Assembly: GCF_015832195.1 (NCBI RefSeq) | Contig: NC_052020.1 | Location: 9,950,260 to 10,014,259, forward strand | Length of the DNA stretch: 64,000 nt | DNA from: Motacilla alba alba | Taxonomy: Eukaryota; Chordata; Aves; Passeriformes; Motacillidae | Direction of reading: 5' to 3' | Part shown: positions 12,255 through 22,490 of the stretch, piece after piece | Numbering within the stretch: position 1 is the stretch's first letter | Layout of the letters: the number at the start of each line of letters is the position of its first letter | The notes under the pieces: model-generated | What the model saw: only the letters and a program-made list of their open reading frames with translations | The model's database searches: none | What the model was told of the DNA's origin: nothing | Made by a program: the position numbers and the translations under genes

Positions 12255-12430
12255 CCGCGCACAGGTGCCAGCGGCGCGGGCTCCCCGCACCGCCACAGGG
12301 CCCCAGCAGCGCTACAGCCGTAACGGCGCCGCCGCCTCAGAATTCAAACCTCTCCCACCTCCCCATTGGCCGCGCCCCGCCCCACCTGATCGCGTCGCCA
12401 GGAGGCATCACGGGAAATGTAGTTCCCGCC
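12255..12430 (-). promoter_or_regulatory. BUB1B: BUB1B copy A core promoter and non-coding exon 1
   Basis: GC-rich block with a ZNF143/Staf-like element (ACTACATTTCCCGTGATGCC on the minus strand, 12403-12425) and an inverted CCAAT box (ATTGG at 12365-12369), followed by a splice donor GTACGT whose exon ends at 12255. No open start codon lies in the presumed exon 1, so it is likely 5' UTR only. The same architecture is present in copy B. Confidence 0.75.
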
Positions 12431-13008
12431 TCACCCGCGCCGCCGGCGGGAAATAATGAAAACTTTTATAATACTGCGCTCGCCGTTAATCTAATGTGAA
12501 AGGCATACTCCTGTTCCTGCTCCCGTATGTTCCCGCCCTTTCCCCCTGCTAACAGCTGGAACTGGCTGGTTCTCCACGTTATTTCTCCGTCTTAAATTCA
12601 TCCTGTCATTTTTCCTGAGGTGCTCACCTCATGCAACTGGCTATGTATCCCAATTTAGTGTCACAGAACACCTCCCTTTTTGGGTATCCCTAAAAAATAA
12701 ATGGTTTGACACTCCCAAAAGTGGCTCCCAGAAATGTTAATAAGATGCTTAGTCCCATTAATCACCTTCTCTCAACAAGTATAAAAGGAACTGGTGATTC
12801 TGCTCTTCATGCTTGATAATGAAGATAGAAAACATTTATTAATTTCTCTGCAACTTATTTAGTTAAAAAACCTTGTACTTGAGGCCCACAGCAGTAATAC
12901 AAAAAAGCCAAGTGGGCTTGCTATTCCCTCTTCAATCTGCTCAAGGCAAAGTGGACCCTGAGCTAAAGCAATGGCTCTCTCCAGGATATTCTGGTCTTTT
13001 CAGAAAAC

Positions 13009-13339
13009 TCCTTCCGAGGCAACACTAAAACCACAGCATGAAAGGCATGCAGGAGAAGGGGCTGAAGGTCCCTTGCTGTTAATCACCTGAGTTTCTTTAC
13101 ACTGAGAGCTTCAGTGTATGCCTCTTCACCCACCGGTGTCTCCTGATTCAGAGGTGCACTCTTGGATTCTGGGCTATCGTCCTTCAGTTCACTCTGAGAG
13201 AAAGCAGGAGCTGGGACTCTCTGAGCTAGCACCCCGTGAAAGGGCGTGGAGGCCAGGTGGGCAGCCCTGTTAAAGTCACACGTGTCCTCTGGGTTGGCAC
13301 AAAGGCTCTTGTTCTTGTAGGAGCCGCTCACAATCGCAT
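13009..13339 (-). pseudogene. BUB1B copy C fragment 1 (exon plus downstream intron)
   Basis: Matches positions 1-331 of copy A almost exactly, covering the [13 protein letters not shown] exon without its first ~34 bp and the following intron. Homology stops abruptly at 13340 where unrelated sequence begins. The exon has lost its acceptor, so it cannot be spliced as in copy A. It may extend left into 12780-13008, whose copy A counterpart would lie outside the window. Confidence 0.9.
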
Positions 13340-13520
13340 GCTTGCCTGGTGGACGAAGTAGAGCTAGCAATCAAGAGAAGTGAGGACAAAGCAGAGCTAC
13401 CAATTAAACAATGCGCTGACTACGTAGACCAAGATAAGAAGTAAATATAACAACGTTTAGAAGCACAATAAATGGCTTTTTCTGGATTCACATTGAATCT
13501 GCAGAGTTCTTTTTCATCTC
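13340..13520. other. Unassigned insert between the two copy C fragments
   Basis: About 180 bp with an AATAAA near 13468, possibly the end of an LTR; no coding or recognised repeat signature. Confidence 0.3.
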
Positions 13521-13787
13521 ACTCCACAATCTAAGCAGCAGTATTGGCATAGCATCTCTGATAGCTTATTTCACAATAAACTCCAGATATGCTGAGCACA
13601 GAGTTCCCAAGACAGGAAAAAAACAGCCACAAGTGTGCCTCCATTCGGGGCCCTTTCACAGCAAACAGCACCCTAAGACACGGAGCTTCTGGTTTTGTGT
13701 AAACACACTGAGCTAAGCTATTCAACTCATTAGCATCTATGAATATAGGCTCCCACATCACAAGCAGCACTGAACATTCCCCATGGC
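13521..13787 (-). pseudogene. BUB1B copy C fragment 2 (intronic)
   Basis: Matches copy A 5222-5490 and copy B 24001-24267 (the block ending near GCATCTATGAATA). In copy A this block lies in the intron 3' of the GPWNSGR exon, more than 4 kb from fragment 1, so copy C is internally deleted. Confidence 0.88.
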
Positions 13788-13788
13788 C

Positions 13789-14052
13789 TTTTGTATCACA
13801 GTAGAGACAGACACGACAGTGCAAGGTTCAAGCAGGAAGAGCGATCTTTATTGTTCACAGTTCATATTTAGATGGTTTTCAAAAGCAGCACATTCAATCC
13901 CAATTGGATGGTCACTTCTTGCCACCCAGCTCACTGGCCAATAGCTGCCTCCATACATGCTCGGCAAAGATTGGCCAGCATCCATTCCTTGCAGTTAAAT
14001 CCTTCAGCTTTTGATAGTTCTCATCCTTGCAGTTAAGTCCTTCAGCTTTTCA
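13789..14052 (-). repeat. 3' LTR of the provirus
   Basis: About 264 bp. In its own sense it starts TGAAAAGC after a purine-rich tract (AGGGAGAAAACAA), has a duplicated ~30 bp motif (CCTTGCAGTTAA.TCCTTCAGC on +), two CCAAT-like elements (GGCCAATC), AATAAAG (13840-13848) and ends CTACTGTGATACA. The short length and polypurine tract fit class II ERVs. Confidence 0.72.
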
Positions 14053-14059
14053 TTGTTTT

Positions 14060-15090
14060 CTCCCTAAAGAAGAAAACATCTTCCTTAAAGACTTCCTTTT
14101 CCCACAGGTACAGGCTGATGAAGTCGAGGTCAAGGTTACTTGTGTCTGTGAGGCCTTCAGGCCAGCTGTCAGCCATCACAGTTCCCCCTTGCTGTATTTC
14201 AACTACAAAGGCTGTCTTGATCATCCTCTCAGAGCCCTTTGCAGACAGGATAACAAACATGGCACAATGAGCAAAATAATTATGATATTACAAAAAATGA
14301 TAAGCCCGGTTTGAATGAGGCTCTTCACCCAGCCTGACCAACCTAACTCTTCCAGCCAGTGATCTACCCCAGAAAATCTTCCATGTAACACCTGCCATCA
14401 AACTCTTCACAACTTGGTCCATGAGCTAACAAAAGAAAACCAACAGCATGCTGCACGCTATCTACATCTATAGCCAAAGCACTGAAAATTAAGGAAGCTT
14501 CACTTACTCTTTTTGCTAAAAAGCAAGCCAATCTATTTAATTCAGAAACTATTGGGGATAACATTTTGCTGTCCTGCTCCGTTTCTGTCCCACATATCAT
14601 ATTCTGGTGTGTAATTAAAAAATACACATCCTTTTGTTGGTAACATCCCTAAAATGTCCAACTCTTGGGGTTCAAGTGAAACAAGAGGTAAATTGTCATC
14701 CCAAACATCCCACAGATCCCTACAGGGGGTTTAAGTATTCCAATTGTTCTGAGAAGAGCACTGCATTTTGACAACATTTTGTGTTCCTTGTATACTTTGT
14801 GGGCCATTCAAGGGTACCCCCACTAAGGAGGTGTGAAAAGGTGGTTCTGGTTGTGCCATAGATGCACAAAATCACATCTGATTCATTGCATGGAGCAACT
14901 GATACCCAAACATCATTACTGTTCCTTCCCACTTGCTGGTAACAAGGTCCCATACCCATACCTTAGGCTTGGGCAACTGGACGTCACTAGAGGACTGTGA
15001 TGACAAAAATAAATTATCTAAAATAAGAGGGTTTTGGGAGGTTGGCAATAATATAAGGTGATTCAGTGTATACGGAGCTTTGGCCACCCC
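14060..15090 (-). pseudogene. Degraded env remnant of the provirus
   Basis: Short minus-strand frames between pol and the LTR. A segment near 14370-14480 resembles the retroviral TM ectodomain (HAVGFLLLAHGPSCEEF), here with GRCYM where a CC pair is expected. Upstream frames (WVSVAPCNESDVILC) may be the surface subunit. Several frameshifts and stops; not a functional envelope gene. Confidence 0.6.
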
Positions 15091-15099
15091 GCTTTAAGG

Positions 15100-15600
15100 G
15101 GTTTCACCAGACATTGTCCCTTTTTGTTTTTCAAGAATGAACTTCAAAGTGCCATGGGCAAGCTCACCAATGGCTTGGCCTGTAGGGCAATGAGGAATGC
15201 CAGTGAGATGCGACACGCCCCATAACTGCAGCAATTGATGAGTTCTCTGTGAGACACAGGCAGGGCCATTACCAGTTTTAATGGTGTGGCCGGTGCTGCA
15301 GCAGAGCAGGGCCCGGCCCAGCCCTACCAGGTCATGTGGGCCATGTGGTGAAGCGCAGCCTGGCCTGACCAGAACCCAGTTGCCTGTTCAAAAGCTGGAA
15401 GCAAGAGAGCTTTTCCTGGGTTTTCTTCATTTTTAAATGTGATTGCACAGTGGTGTGTTCAGCTTCCTTAGGTGGTTTAACAAGGTGTCAATATCCAAAA
15501 CTAGCCAGATGATTGGTTCTGATGGGCCCAGAGGAAGCTGTTAGCAGTCCGCACAGAGAATCACTTCCACAACTGATGGATTTTCTCTTTACCTAAAAAC
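15100..15600 (-). pseudogene. Degraded integrase remnant
   Basis: The minus strand around 15180-15285 reads NGPACVSQRTHQLLQLWGVS and TGIPHCPTGQAIGELAHGT, the integrase catalytic core. The usual TDNGP is TGNGP here, so a catalytic aspartate is lost, and the glutamate of the final motif is altered. Sequence to 15600 has several stops. Confidence 0.7.
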
Positions 15601-16190
15601 CAATCTATGTTAACCACGACATTCTCCACCCCCATTTGTGTGAACACATTTAAAAATTACCAAAATTACATTCAACATTCAACTTGTACTTAGAACAACA
15701 AAAATTACTAAACTAAACCTAAAGAAAAAATTTCTTACACTAACCTCCACCCCTAGACATTTCACTATAATTACAATATAAACTTTGCACTAACATTCTA
15801 TTTAAACGTATGACTTAATACTTGCCTTGCCCTTTATATCTCCTAATTAATCATTATCTCACAGCTTTCACCAACTGCATGCATTCTCCACCAAAAGATG
15901 CAGTGGTTGCAGTAACCGGGCAGAAACACCGATTAAGTGCAATGCTTTTGGTTTGCCAATCCGAGCTTTCTGGCCAACGCACCAATTACTGTAGTGGGTC
16001 TAGCACTGGCCAAATGCCAGCGCACCCACTAGAATGATTTACTCATTTTCTGTCGAGAGATAAGGATTAGGAGAAGGGCAAAACAGGTTTTAACTAAAAA
16101 CAAGCTATGTTAAACCACAACACTTGGGGAAGTTAACTCAGGGTCACTTTTAAGAATATTAAACAAGGGTGATCAATGTGGGGTAGTTAA
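15600..16190. other. Provirus interior without a recognisable domain
   Basis: AT-rich, stop-dense sequence where RNase H and the start of integrase should be. No domain signature seen, so this part is decayed, deleted or replaced by another insert. Confidence 0.4.
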
Positions 16191-16202
16191 CCCTAAATAG
16201 GG

Positions 16203-16760
16203 TCATACCCAGCTGAGGATATCTAAAACTTTTTGTGCATCATTTAATGTTTGGATCTGGGTTGAAAATTGAATTGTTTGTGGCTGTTTTGTCTGATCTA
16301 AGATTTTAACTCCTAAGTATTTCCATGGGGGTTGTTGTTGCACCTCTTCAGGTGCCATTTGCAACCCAAACTCTTGAAGCGCTTGCATCAATTTTGGTTG
16401 AATGTGTAAAACGCCTTCTTTGCTGCATGATTGACAGAAAGCACTGTAAATACAAATTTGGGATATCATCAGGATGTAAAGGAATAGCAAAGAAACAGTC
16501 TTTTAAATCCACAATCAAAATGTCCCAAGCAGCAGGTATCATAGTAGGGGCTGGCATTCCAGGCTGTAAAGCACCCATACTTTCCATAACTAATGATTTT
16601 TCTTAAGTCATGGAATGACTTCCATTTCCCTGATTTCTTTTTAATCACAAACACAGTGGTGTTCCGTGGACTTGCTGATGGCTCACTAAGTCCTTGATTT
16701 AATTGCTCTTTAACCAACAATTAAAGAGCGATCAGGTTTTCTTTTTCAAGGGGCCACCGA
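16203..16760 (-). pseudogene. Degraded reverse transcriptase
   Basis: Recognisable pieces in different frames: [18 protein letters not shown] (finger), [16 protein letters not shown] (motif A with its aspartate), then [19 protein letters not shown] and PPWKYLGVKI (thumb side). Motif B and the catalytic YxDD region between them are missing, and frame changes separate the blocks. Cannot encode an active enzyme. Confidence 0.8.
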
Positions 16761-16786
16761 TCAACACACCCAGGTCCTTTGATCAG

Positions 16787-17500
16787 TCATTTTAAGGGTA
16801 ATGTACGATGCTTTACGCCCTTCAGCACAGCGGCCCCTGTTACAAATCTGTTCCCAGACAAACCCCCTGTGCAGACAAGACATCCCTTCCCATCGGAGAG
16901 TGGCACAGCAGTAACACAGGGATGGATTGTGGCTGTCTGTTCTTCTGGATTTTTAACTAACACAGGCTTACTACTCAAGTAACTTTGTGTGGTCCCTCCA
17001 AGGCCGGCAACAACAGATCCCACAGCTACGGTGGGCCGTGATTGAGGCCACGTTTTAGCAGATTTGATAGTAACATCTGCTCCAGCATCTATCATCCCAC
17101 TAACCTCGATGTGGGATGGATTTGCCTGAGGCATTGTAAGAGTACAAACCACGTTTGGTCTTCGATCAGATATGGCCTGAGTCCAGTATATCTCAGGTTC
17201 CCTCGCAGAGCCAAAGCCTCAGTTTTCCCACAGCTTTGAGTCTGTTTTAGGAACACAAGACTTAAAAGGCACAAGTTGAACAATACAGCTTTTAGCTGGA
17301 ATGGCTATAGGAGGAGTAGGTGCTGATACCATAGCACATATTTGTCCAGTATAGTCTGCCTCTATAACTGCAGGGTGGACAAAAAAAACTTACAACATGG
17401 CTCTTGATCATCCTAATAGTAATGTACTTAATCCTTCCCAACAGGCCTATGGGCCTCAAGGGGGATTTTATATACCTTTAATGAGTCTGTAAGTTATAAT
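16787..17500 (-). pseudogene. dUTPase/protease (pro) remnant
   Basis: Follows gag in another frame, as in betaretroviral gag-pro frameshifting. The minus strand at 17270-17525 has dUTPase-like GSAGLDVSIAGIITY and ADYTGQICAMV blocks interrupted by a stop. At about 17080 the aspartic-protease motif reads IDAGADV instead of the usual DTGAD or DSGAD. Ends with the G-rich tail preceding RT. Confidence 0.72.
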
Positions 17501-17559
17501 GCCAGCGATAGAAACATCCAGGCCAGCTGATCCTCTTGTTTTCCCTGTGAGCCAGTCAC

Positions 17560-19806
17560 TTAGGCCTGCACTGGAGGGCAGGAAGGCCCTCGTGTCTGCA
17601 AGCACCGCCCCTTGGCGTTCCTGTTTCCTGGTCCACTAAGAGGTCGTCCGTTAGCGTGGAATTTAGACCAGCATTGCTTGGCAAAATGCCCGGGTTTTCC
17701 GCATCGGTAACAGTTTCCCACTACAGGCACAGCTCTCCATTGCTGCCGTGTCCCCAGTGAGTTGTACCTATAGGGACAATATGCTTTTATGTGGCCTAGT
17801 TGCCCGCATCCATAGCATTGCCACGACCTTAGAGCAGCTGCCAAGGAATCAGCTAACAAATAAGATGGAGTTCCAACTTCAGCACACGCTTGAATCATTT
17901 CATCTAAGGATGGATTTTCTCTTGGTAATAGGTCTATAGCTTTCCTGCAGTCTTCATTTGCATTGCTTTGTGCCAATAACAACATCAACAGTTTTTTTGC
18001 ATTGTCATTTTCTATTTGCTTATCCAGTGCATCTTTTAATCGTTCTATAAATTGCTCATAAGGCTCTTTGGGGCCCTGTTTAATTTTTGCAAAACTCTCA
18101 GTTGGCGTTGCCAGTGACATCTTTCCAACTTCCATCAGGGCCTTGATTCCTAAATCTCTTGCCTGTGCCAATATCAAAGGATTTAGGCGTGCTTGCGACT
18201 GGGGGTTATTTATGGGAGGCAATCCCAGAAGTTGAGGGACCCCTGCCCCAGAGCGTGGATCTTCCTGTGCCACCGCTAGATTATGCAGCCCTTGCTCTTC
18301 CGCATATCGCTGCCAGGTGGACTCAAACACCTCGTACTCAACTGGGGTACAGAGCAACCCCGCTATCTGCTTGATATCAAAGGGTGTCATCGCACATTCA
18401 GCTAGAACCCGTAACATCCTTGTTACGACCGGAGACCCCAGTCCATGTCGGGTGGCTAGTTGGCGTAACTGGAAGAGAATTTTAAAGACTATAGGGATAT
18501 AGGACGCGGTCCCATTGTCTTGCAGCTCTTGGTCACCCAAGGACAGCGGGACCATAGGTACAGAAATTCGTTCAGCCATTTTGAGATCCTTACTAGCACG
18601 TGCCTTTAATTTCATAAGTTGCCAAAAGCTAACCGGATCGTATGCTGAGATAGTAGCCCCAGTCCTGCCACTCACAGGCTGTTGGCCACCCAAGAACAGC
18701 TGGGGCATTGCTACAGAAATACATTCAGCCATTTCAAGATCCCCATCAGCAAGTGCCATTAATTTACAAAGTTGCCAAGATCTAACCGGATCGTATCCTG
18801 AGATAGTAGTTGATACTGGTTGCATGGCCAAAACACCCTCCTGAGGGCCAGCAGCGGGGCGACAACTTGGGCCTCCCCTCTTAGGAGTCCACAAATCTAC
18901 TGACAGACAGGGTTCCTTGGGCCTCTCAGGCTTTGGCTGTGGACACGATGGGATGCAGCGTCGCGCCACACCAGGTGCTGGCAACTCCCTGCTGGAACTC
19001 TCAGCGCCGAGAGCCACTCGGCTCCTGGCTCCTACTTCCATGCCGAGGTTGTGTTCAGGCCTATCAAGCACTGGAGGGGTCGTCAACAGAAGTTTATCAT
19101 CTCTCTGGTCATCCGTAGGCAGAGGAGGAGACAATGGCTTTGTCGTAACTGGGGATGCAGGACGCGGGGCAGGCGGCACGGGCGGAGTTGCAGGACTCAC
19201 TGGCTTTGTGGTAACTGAGGATGCAGGACGCGGGGCAGGTGGCACGGGCGGAGTTGCAGGAGACACTGGCTTTGTGGTAACCGGGGGGGTGGCATGCGGG
19301 GCGGGCGGCACGGGCGGAGTCGCAGGGATGGGAGGCGTGGATGAAACCCGCTTCCCTTCTAGTTTTTCCCCCGTCCTTTCCAGCTGTGAACTCGATGCGG
19401 CACCTGCTCCCCCAGTCGCTGCCTCTTGAGCTCCACTACCACTGGGTGTCTTGGCAGGTGCTGCCTCTGGTGCCTCAGCTGCTGTTTTTGCATTTTGCTC
19501 AGGTTTCAGCCGTTTCAAGGTATCCAGCACAAGCCTCCAGGTAGTCATGATATTTTTAGCAGTCTCATCGCCTCGAGAGGCTGACTCAAAAATCAATTCA
19601 CCAGCCTGTTCCAAGTTTTTAACAATAAAAGCAGCTTCTTCGGTGGCAACTACCCCATGCTGCCTACACCACTGCAATAAAGTACGCAGAGCCTTTTTAT
19701 CGCACTTGATCCCTCGTTGGCCCAACATAACAGTCCATATATACACTATAGCTTTTTCTTCTGCTGACACTTTGGCTTTTTCTCTGGTTGACAATTGAGA
19801 TCCCAT
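17560..19806 (-). CDS. gag: Endogenous retroviral gag, intact 748-codon ORF
   Basis: Retroviral structural polyprotein. MGSQLS at the N-terminus is a myristoylation-type start (matrix). Residues ~105-240 are a Pro/Thr-rich linker with three ~22-residue repeats (VTTKPVSPATPPVPPAPRP). Residues ~330-430 hold a tandem duplicate (ISGYDPVRSWQL / ISAYDPVSFWQL). A capsid with major homology region (IKQGPKEPYEQFIERLKDAL) follows near residue 585, then two CCHC zinc knuckles (CYGCGQLGHIKAYC, CYRCGKPGHFAKQC) at ~665-710. No stop or frameshift, in contrast to the rest of the provirus. A splice-donor-like site lies just upstream of the start. Confidence 0.92.
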   Translation of the reverse strand: MGSQLSTREKAKVSAEEKAIVYIWTVMLGQRGIKCDKKALRTLLQWCRQHGVVATEEAAFIVKNLEQAGELIFESASRGDETAKNIMTTWRLVLDTLKRLKPEQNAKTAAEAPEAAPAKTPSGSGAQEAATGGAGAASSSQLERTGEKLEGKRVSSTPPIPATPPVPPAPHATPPVTTKPVSPATPPVPPAPRPASSVTTKPVSPATPPVPPAPRPASPVTTKPLSPPLPTDDQRDDKLLLTTPPVLDRPEHNLGMEVGARSRVALGAESSSRELPAPGVARRCIPSCPQPKPERPKEPCLSVDLWTPKRGGPSCRPAAGPQEGVLAMQPVSTTISGYDPVRSWQLCKLMALADGDLEMAECISVAMPQLFLGGQQPVSGRTGATISAYDPVSFWQLMKLKARASKDLKMAERISVPMVPLSLGDQELQDNGTASYIPIVFKILFQLRQLATRHGLGSPVVTRMLRVLAECAMTPFDIKQIAGLLCTPVEYEVFESTWQRYAEEQGLHNLAVAQEDPRSGAGVPQLLGLPPINNPQSQARLNPLILAQARDLGIKALMEVGKMSLATPTESFAKIKQGPKEPYEQFIERLKDALDKQIENDNAKKLLMLLLAQSNANEDCRKAIDLLPRENPSLDEMIQACAEVGTPSYLLADSLAAALRSWQCYGCGQLGHIKAYCPYRYNSLGTRQQWRAVPVVGNCYRCGKPGHFAKQCWSKFHANGRPLSGPGNRNAKGRCLQTRGPSCPPVQA
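19130..19335 (-). repeat. 66-bp tandem repeat inside gag
   Basis: About three copies with 66-bp spacing (GGCTTTGT anchors near 19136, 19202, 19268), in frame, each coding 22 residues of the Pro-rich linker. Confidence 0.85.
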
Positions 19807-19871
19807 CGTCCCCAGTGGCTCACCTTCTTAATGTCAAGTCTCGACCTTTGCAGCTCTCCACGCTACACTGT

Positions 19872-20130
19872 TGTATGCCTCTTCACCCACCGGTGTCTCC
19901 TGATTCAGAGGTGCACTCTTGGATTCTGGGCTATCGTCCTTCAGTTCACTCTGAGAGAAAGCAGGAGCTGGGACTCTCTGAGCTAGCACCCCGTGAAAGG
20001 GCGTTGAGGCCAGGTGGGCAGCCCTGTTAAAGTCACACGTGTCCTCTGGGTTGGCACAAAGGCTCTTGTTCTTGTAGGAGCCGCTCACAATTGCATCCTC
20101 ACTCAAACGTTCAATTCCATTCAGCTCATC
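19872..20130 (-). pseudogene. BUB1B copy B exon ([13 protein letters not shown]), 3' end truncated
   Basis: Acceptor and 259 bp are as in copy A; the last 28 bp and the donor are replaced by proviral leader. Confidence 0.93.
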
Positions 20131-20280
20131 CTGGGAAAAAAAACCAGAAAAGACAGTGAAAGCCTGCAGATTTTATGACAAACCCTTCTTTTATTTAAAA
20201 GCCGAACACTTCTCTTCTCTTTCCTCCACTCCACCACCTTCCAACATGAAGAGGACATTCAGCCTTCATGAATTCTACTT

Positions 20281-20500
20281 ATCACAGAATCCCAGAATGG
20301 CCCAGGTCGGAAGGAACCCTAAAGACCTTGACTTCCACCACCTCGCCATGGGCAGGGACACCTTCCACAAGCGCAAGCTGCTCCAAGCCCCAGCCAGCCT
20401 GGCCTGGAACACTTCCTGGGACAAGGCAGCCACAGCCACCACATGCTATTTCCAGGACAATCTCACCACCCCCCTGTTCAATTACTGCCATGCCAGGCAG
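20281..20500 (-). mobile_element. CR1 LINE 3' fragment in copy B
   Basis: Same element and same relative position as 516-735, almost identical in sequence (offset 19765 bp), showing shared ancestry of the two BUB1B copies. Confidence 0.85.
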
Positions 20501-20627
20501 CAGGTTAGAATCCTCCTCTTTGGCACGTGATGCCGGTCCAGCCAAGCTGACTCAGGCTGACAGCAGCACAGGCTGCCTTGGTGTCTCCTGGGCACGAAAT
20601 CTGCCACGGGCTGAAGCGTTTCCTTAC

Positions 20628-20742
20628 ACAGGCTCCTGCTCCTGCTGCTGCCGCGCTTTCCTTGGCGCTCAGAGAATCCACAGGATTACGAACAGCGAGA
20701 GGCTGACGGGCCCTTTTCTGATGGGCACGATCTGCTGAACAA
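20628..20742 (-). pseudogene. BUB1B copy B exon (QPLAV), intact
   Basis: Counterpart of copy A 863-977, same splice sites and same sequence as far as compared. Confidence 0.88.
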
Positions 20743-21131
20743 CTGAGAGGAAGTTACAGTCAGTTTCACATTTATTAGAGCAGCTGCCCATCTCCAGCAA
20801 GTTCCTCTCAAGAGTTTAAGTCCATTGATCATTCCAATCAACCAATTTCTACCACACAACTAGCAGTAAGCAAGAGATCAGTAGTACACTACAGCTCTCC
20901 AGAATAAAGGAGAACAGCTTAAATAGTTCTAGGTTGAAGATGAAGAACAGAAGACTATTTCCTCATCATGGATTCTGAGTAATTAAATAAAAAATACCAG
21001 TATAAACAAAACAAAACACACACACACCCCTCATCCATCCATGCACTTGACAGTTATTTCAGCTGCTTCAGCAACAGCTTTGATGCTTCCACTTCCCTTC
21101 CCTCTGAAATCCAGGTCTTAAACAATTCTAC

Positions 21132-21205
21132 CTTTGTCAAAGTAGAGGATTCATCAAATAGAGAGGAAAACAGAACAGCAGCCTGTGGGGAAAGCAGATG
21201 CACAT
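21132..21205 (-). pseudogene. BUB1B copy B exon (SIFDE) with 11-bp deletion
   Basis: Splice sites kept but 74 bp instead of 85 bp, so the frame is lost; several substitutions. Confidence 0.85.
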
Positions 21206-21237
21206 CTGTAAAGAAAAACCAAGAGGCTCTATCATAT

Positions 21238-22007
21238 TGTTATGTTTGCCCAATTATCCCATTCAAAAAAAAAAAACCAAACAAAATTAAATGTAGCAGC
21301 AATTTTAATTAAGTAGCGTAACATATATAAAATTGAATACACTCAAAATATTGACAATATAATTTGATTAAAATAAGGGATAATTTGGTTCTTATAATAG
21401 CACATAAGCAAACAAAAAAATAATTGCGCAGGCTGCGCGCGGGGTACGGAGAGCAAGGCCCTCTCACGTACAAGCTTGCCAAGCCACAATTCCCCTTTTA
21501 CACTGCATTTCATCACCATCTCCTCCCATTTTCAATTCATCACACTTGTATCTCCACCCTCATCATCACCTTTATCCCGCATGCTCCACCATCCTTTTAG
21601 GTGGTGGCACCAAACTTTGGGGGTCGGCTGAAGAAGGCCTAGGGTCTTCGTTAGCGTCCTTGATTTTACTTTTAGGATTACACTTGTGCACCAAGCTGAT
21701 ATAGTATAAGCCAAAGCTAACATAATATAAGCCAATATTATGTTCCAATGTTAAAGCAATAAATCTCATAATTAACATTCTCCTGGTTTCCCACCAAATT
21801 TTCCTTTCTTCCAGATAAATTTAGTAATAGTTACCTCTTGCTTCTTCCTGTTCTGAACATCTGCAGGAGAAAGGGGGGATTCCTCCTTCCCCTTCCTTTT
21901 TTTGGCATTTACCTTTTAACTGTTTTATTATTTCCAAATATTAATTACTGTATCAATATTGATTATTGTTTCAATTTTGTCAGCACGAATCACACCTGTT
22001 TATCACA
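21238..22007 (+). mobile_element. Solo LTR in copy B, ATAT target duplication
   Basis: 770 bp from TGTTATGTTTGCCC to GTTTATCACA, flanked by ATAT at 21234-21237 and 22008-22011. Copy A has an uninterrupted sequence at the corresponding point (near 1490). Contains AATAAA near 21757. A related copy spans about 25720-27133. Confidence 0.82.
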
Positions 22008-22490
22008 ATATCCACAGCTCTTCCAAAACAGCATATCCAACATTACTTAAAAGAGCAATAACCAGTCTTAAAACTACTGTTCCTAGCAGCTGTCCATTGT
22101 ACCATGAGGAAATTGATTCAACAACAGGAAAATAAAATGAACTTATAAGATTTCAACTACATAATCTTAACATGCAGACCAAGTCTCTGCCTCAGTCCCT
22201 TAGAGCTGGCTTAGCCTGGTGCTCAGTTCTTCCCACTCCGCCCCTCTCCCTGCTGTGAAAGCTGCTGCCTCGCTAAGTAACAAACCTTCATCCCACAGAC
22301 CAGTGGGCCAAGAGATTTACCCTGTGATGTGGCATCACTGACCTTCAGGAGAAAGAACCAGCCTTACAGTGTAAACAGGAATGCAGATTTTACATATTTG
22401 TCAGTTAACCACGGCACAGCCACGGGCAGAGCCATTCTGCAGTCCACACGCAATCCCTGCTGCTCACCACCTCTCAGCATTCCTTGGTTC

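Larger units (their letters stand above)
13788..19871 (-). mobile_element. Class II (beta-like) endogenous provirus, 5' LTR missing
   Basis: Minus-strand order leader, gag, dUTPase/protease, pol, env, 3' LTR over about 6.1 kb. gag is open; everything downstream carries stops, frameshifts or deletions. The 5' LTR, primer-binding site and most of the leader are absent: the leader, which still has a splice-donor-like AAGGTGAGCC before gag, joins directly to a truncated BUB1B exon at 19872. The left end abuts copy C. No target-site duplication is visible because the flanks are different BUB1B fragments. Confidence 0.88.

Noticed and set aside
11225..12456. Long proline/serine-rich ORFs (213-273 codons) and the 258-313 codon counterparts at 31954-32895
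   Set aside because: They lie in the stop-poor C-rich minisatellite of BUB1B intron 1, are open in several frames at once, and are not conserved between copies where indels occur.
18917..19429. 170-codon Gly-rich + strand ORF
   Set aside because: Antisense shadow of the repetitive Pro-rich gag linker.
13789..19871. An intact, potentially active retrovirus
   Set aside because: The 5' LTR and primer-binding site are missing, motif B and the catalytic YxDD region of RT are deleted, an integrase catalytic residue is altered, and env is fragmented.
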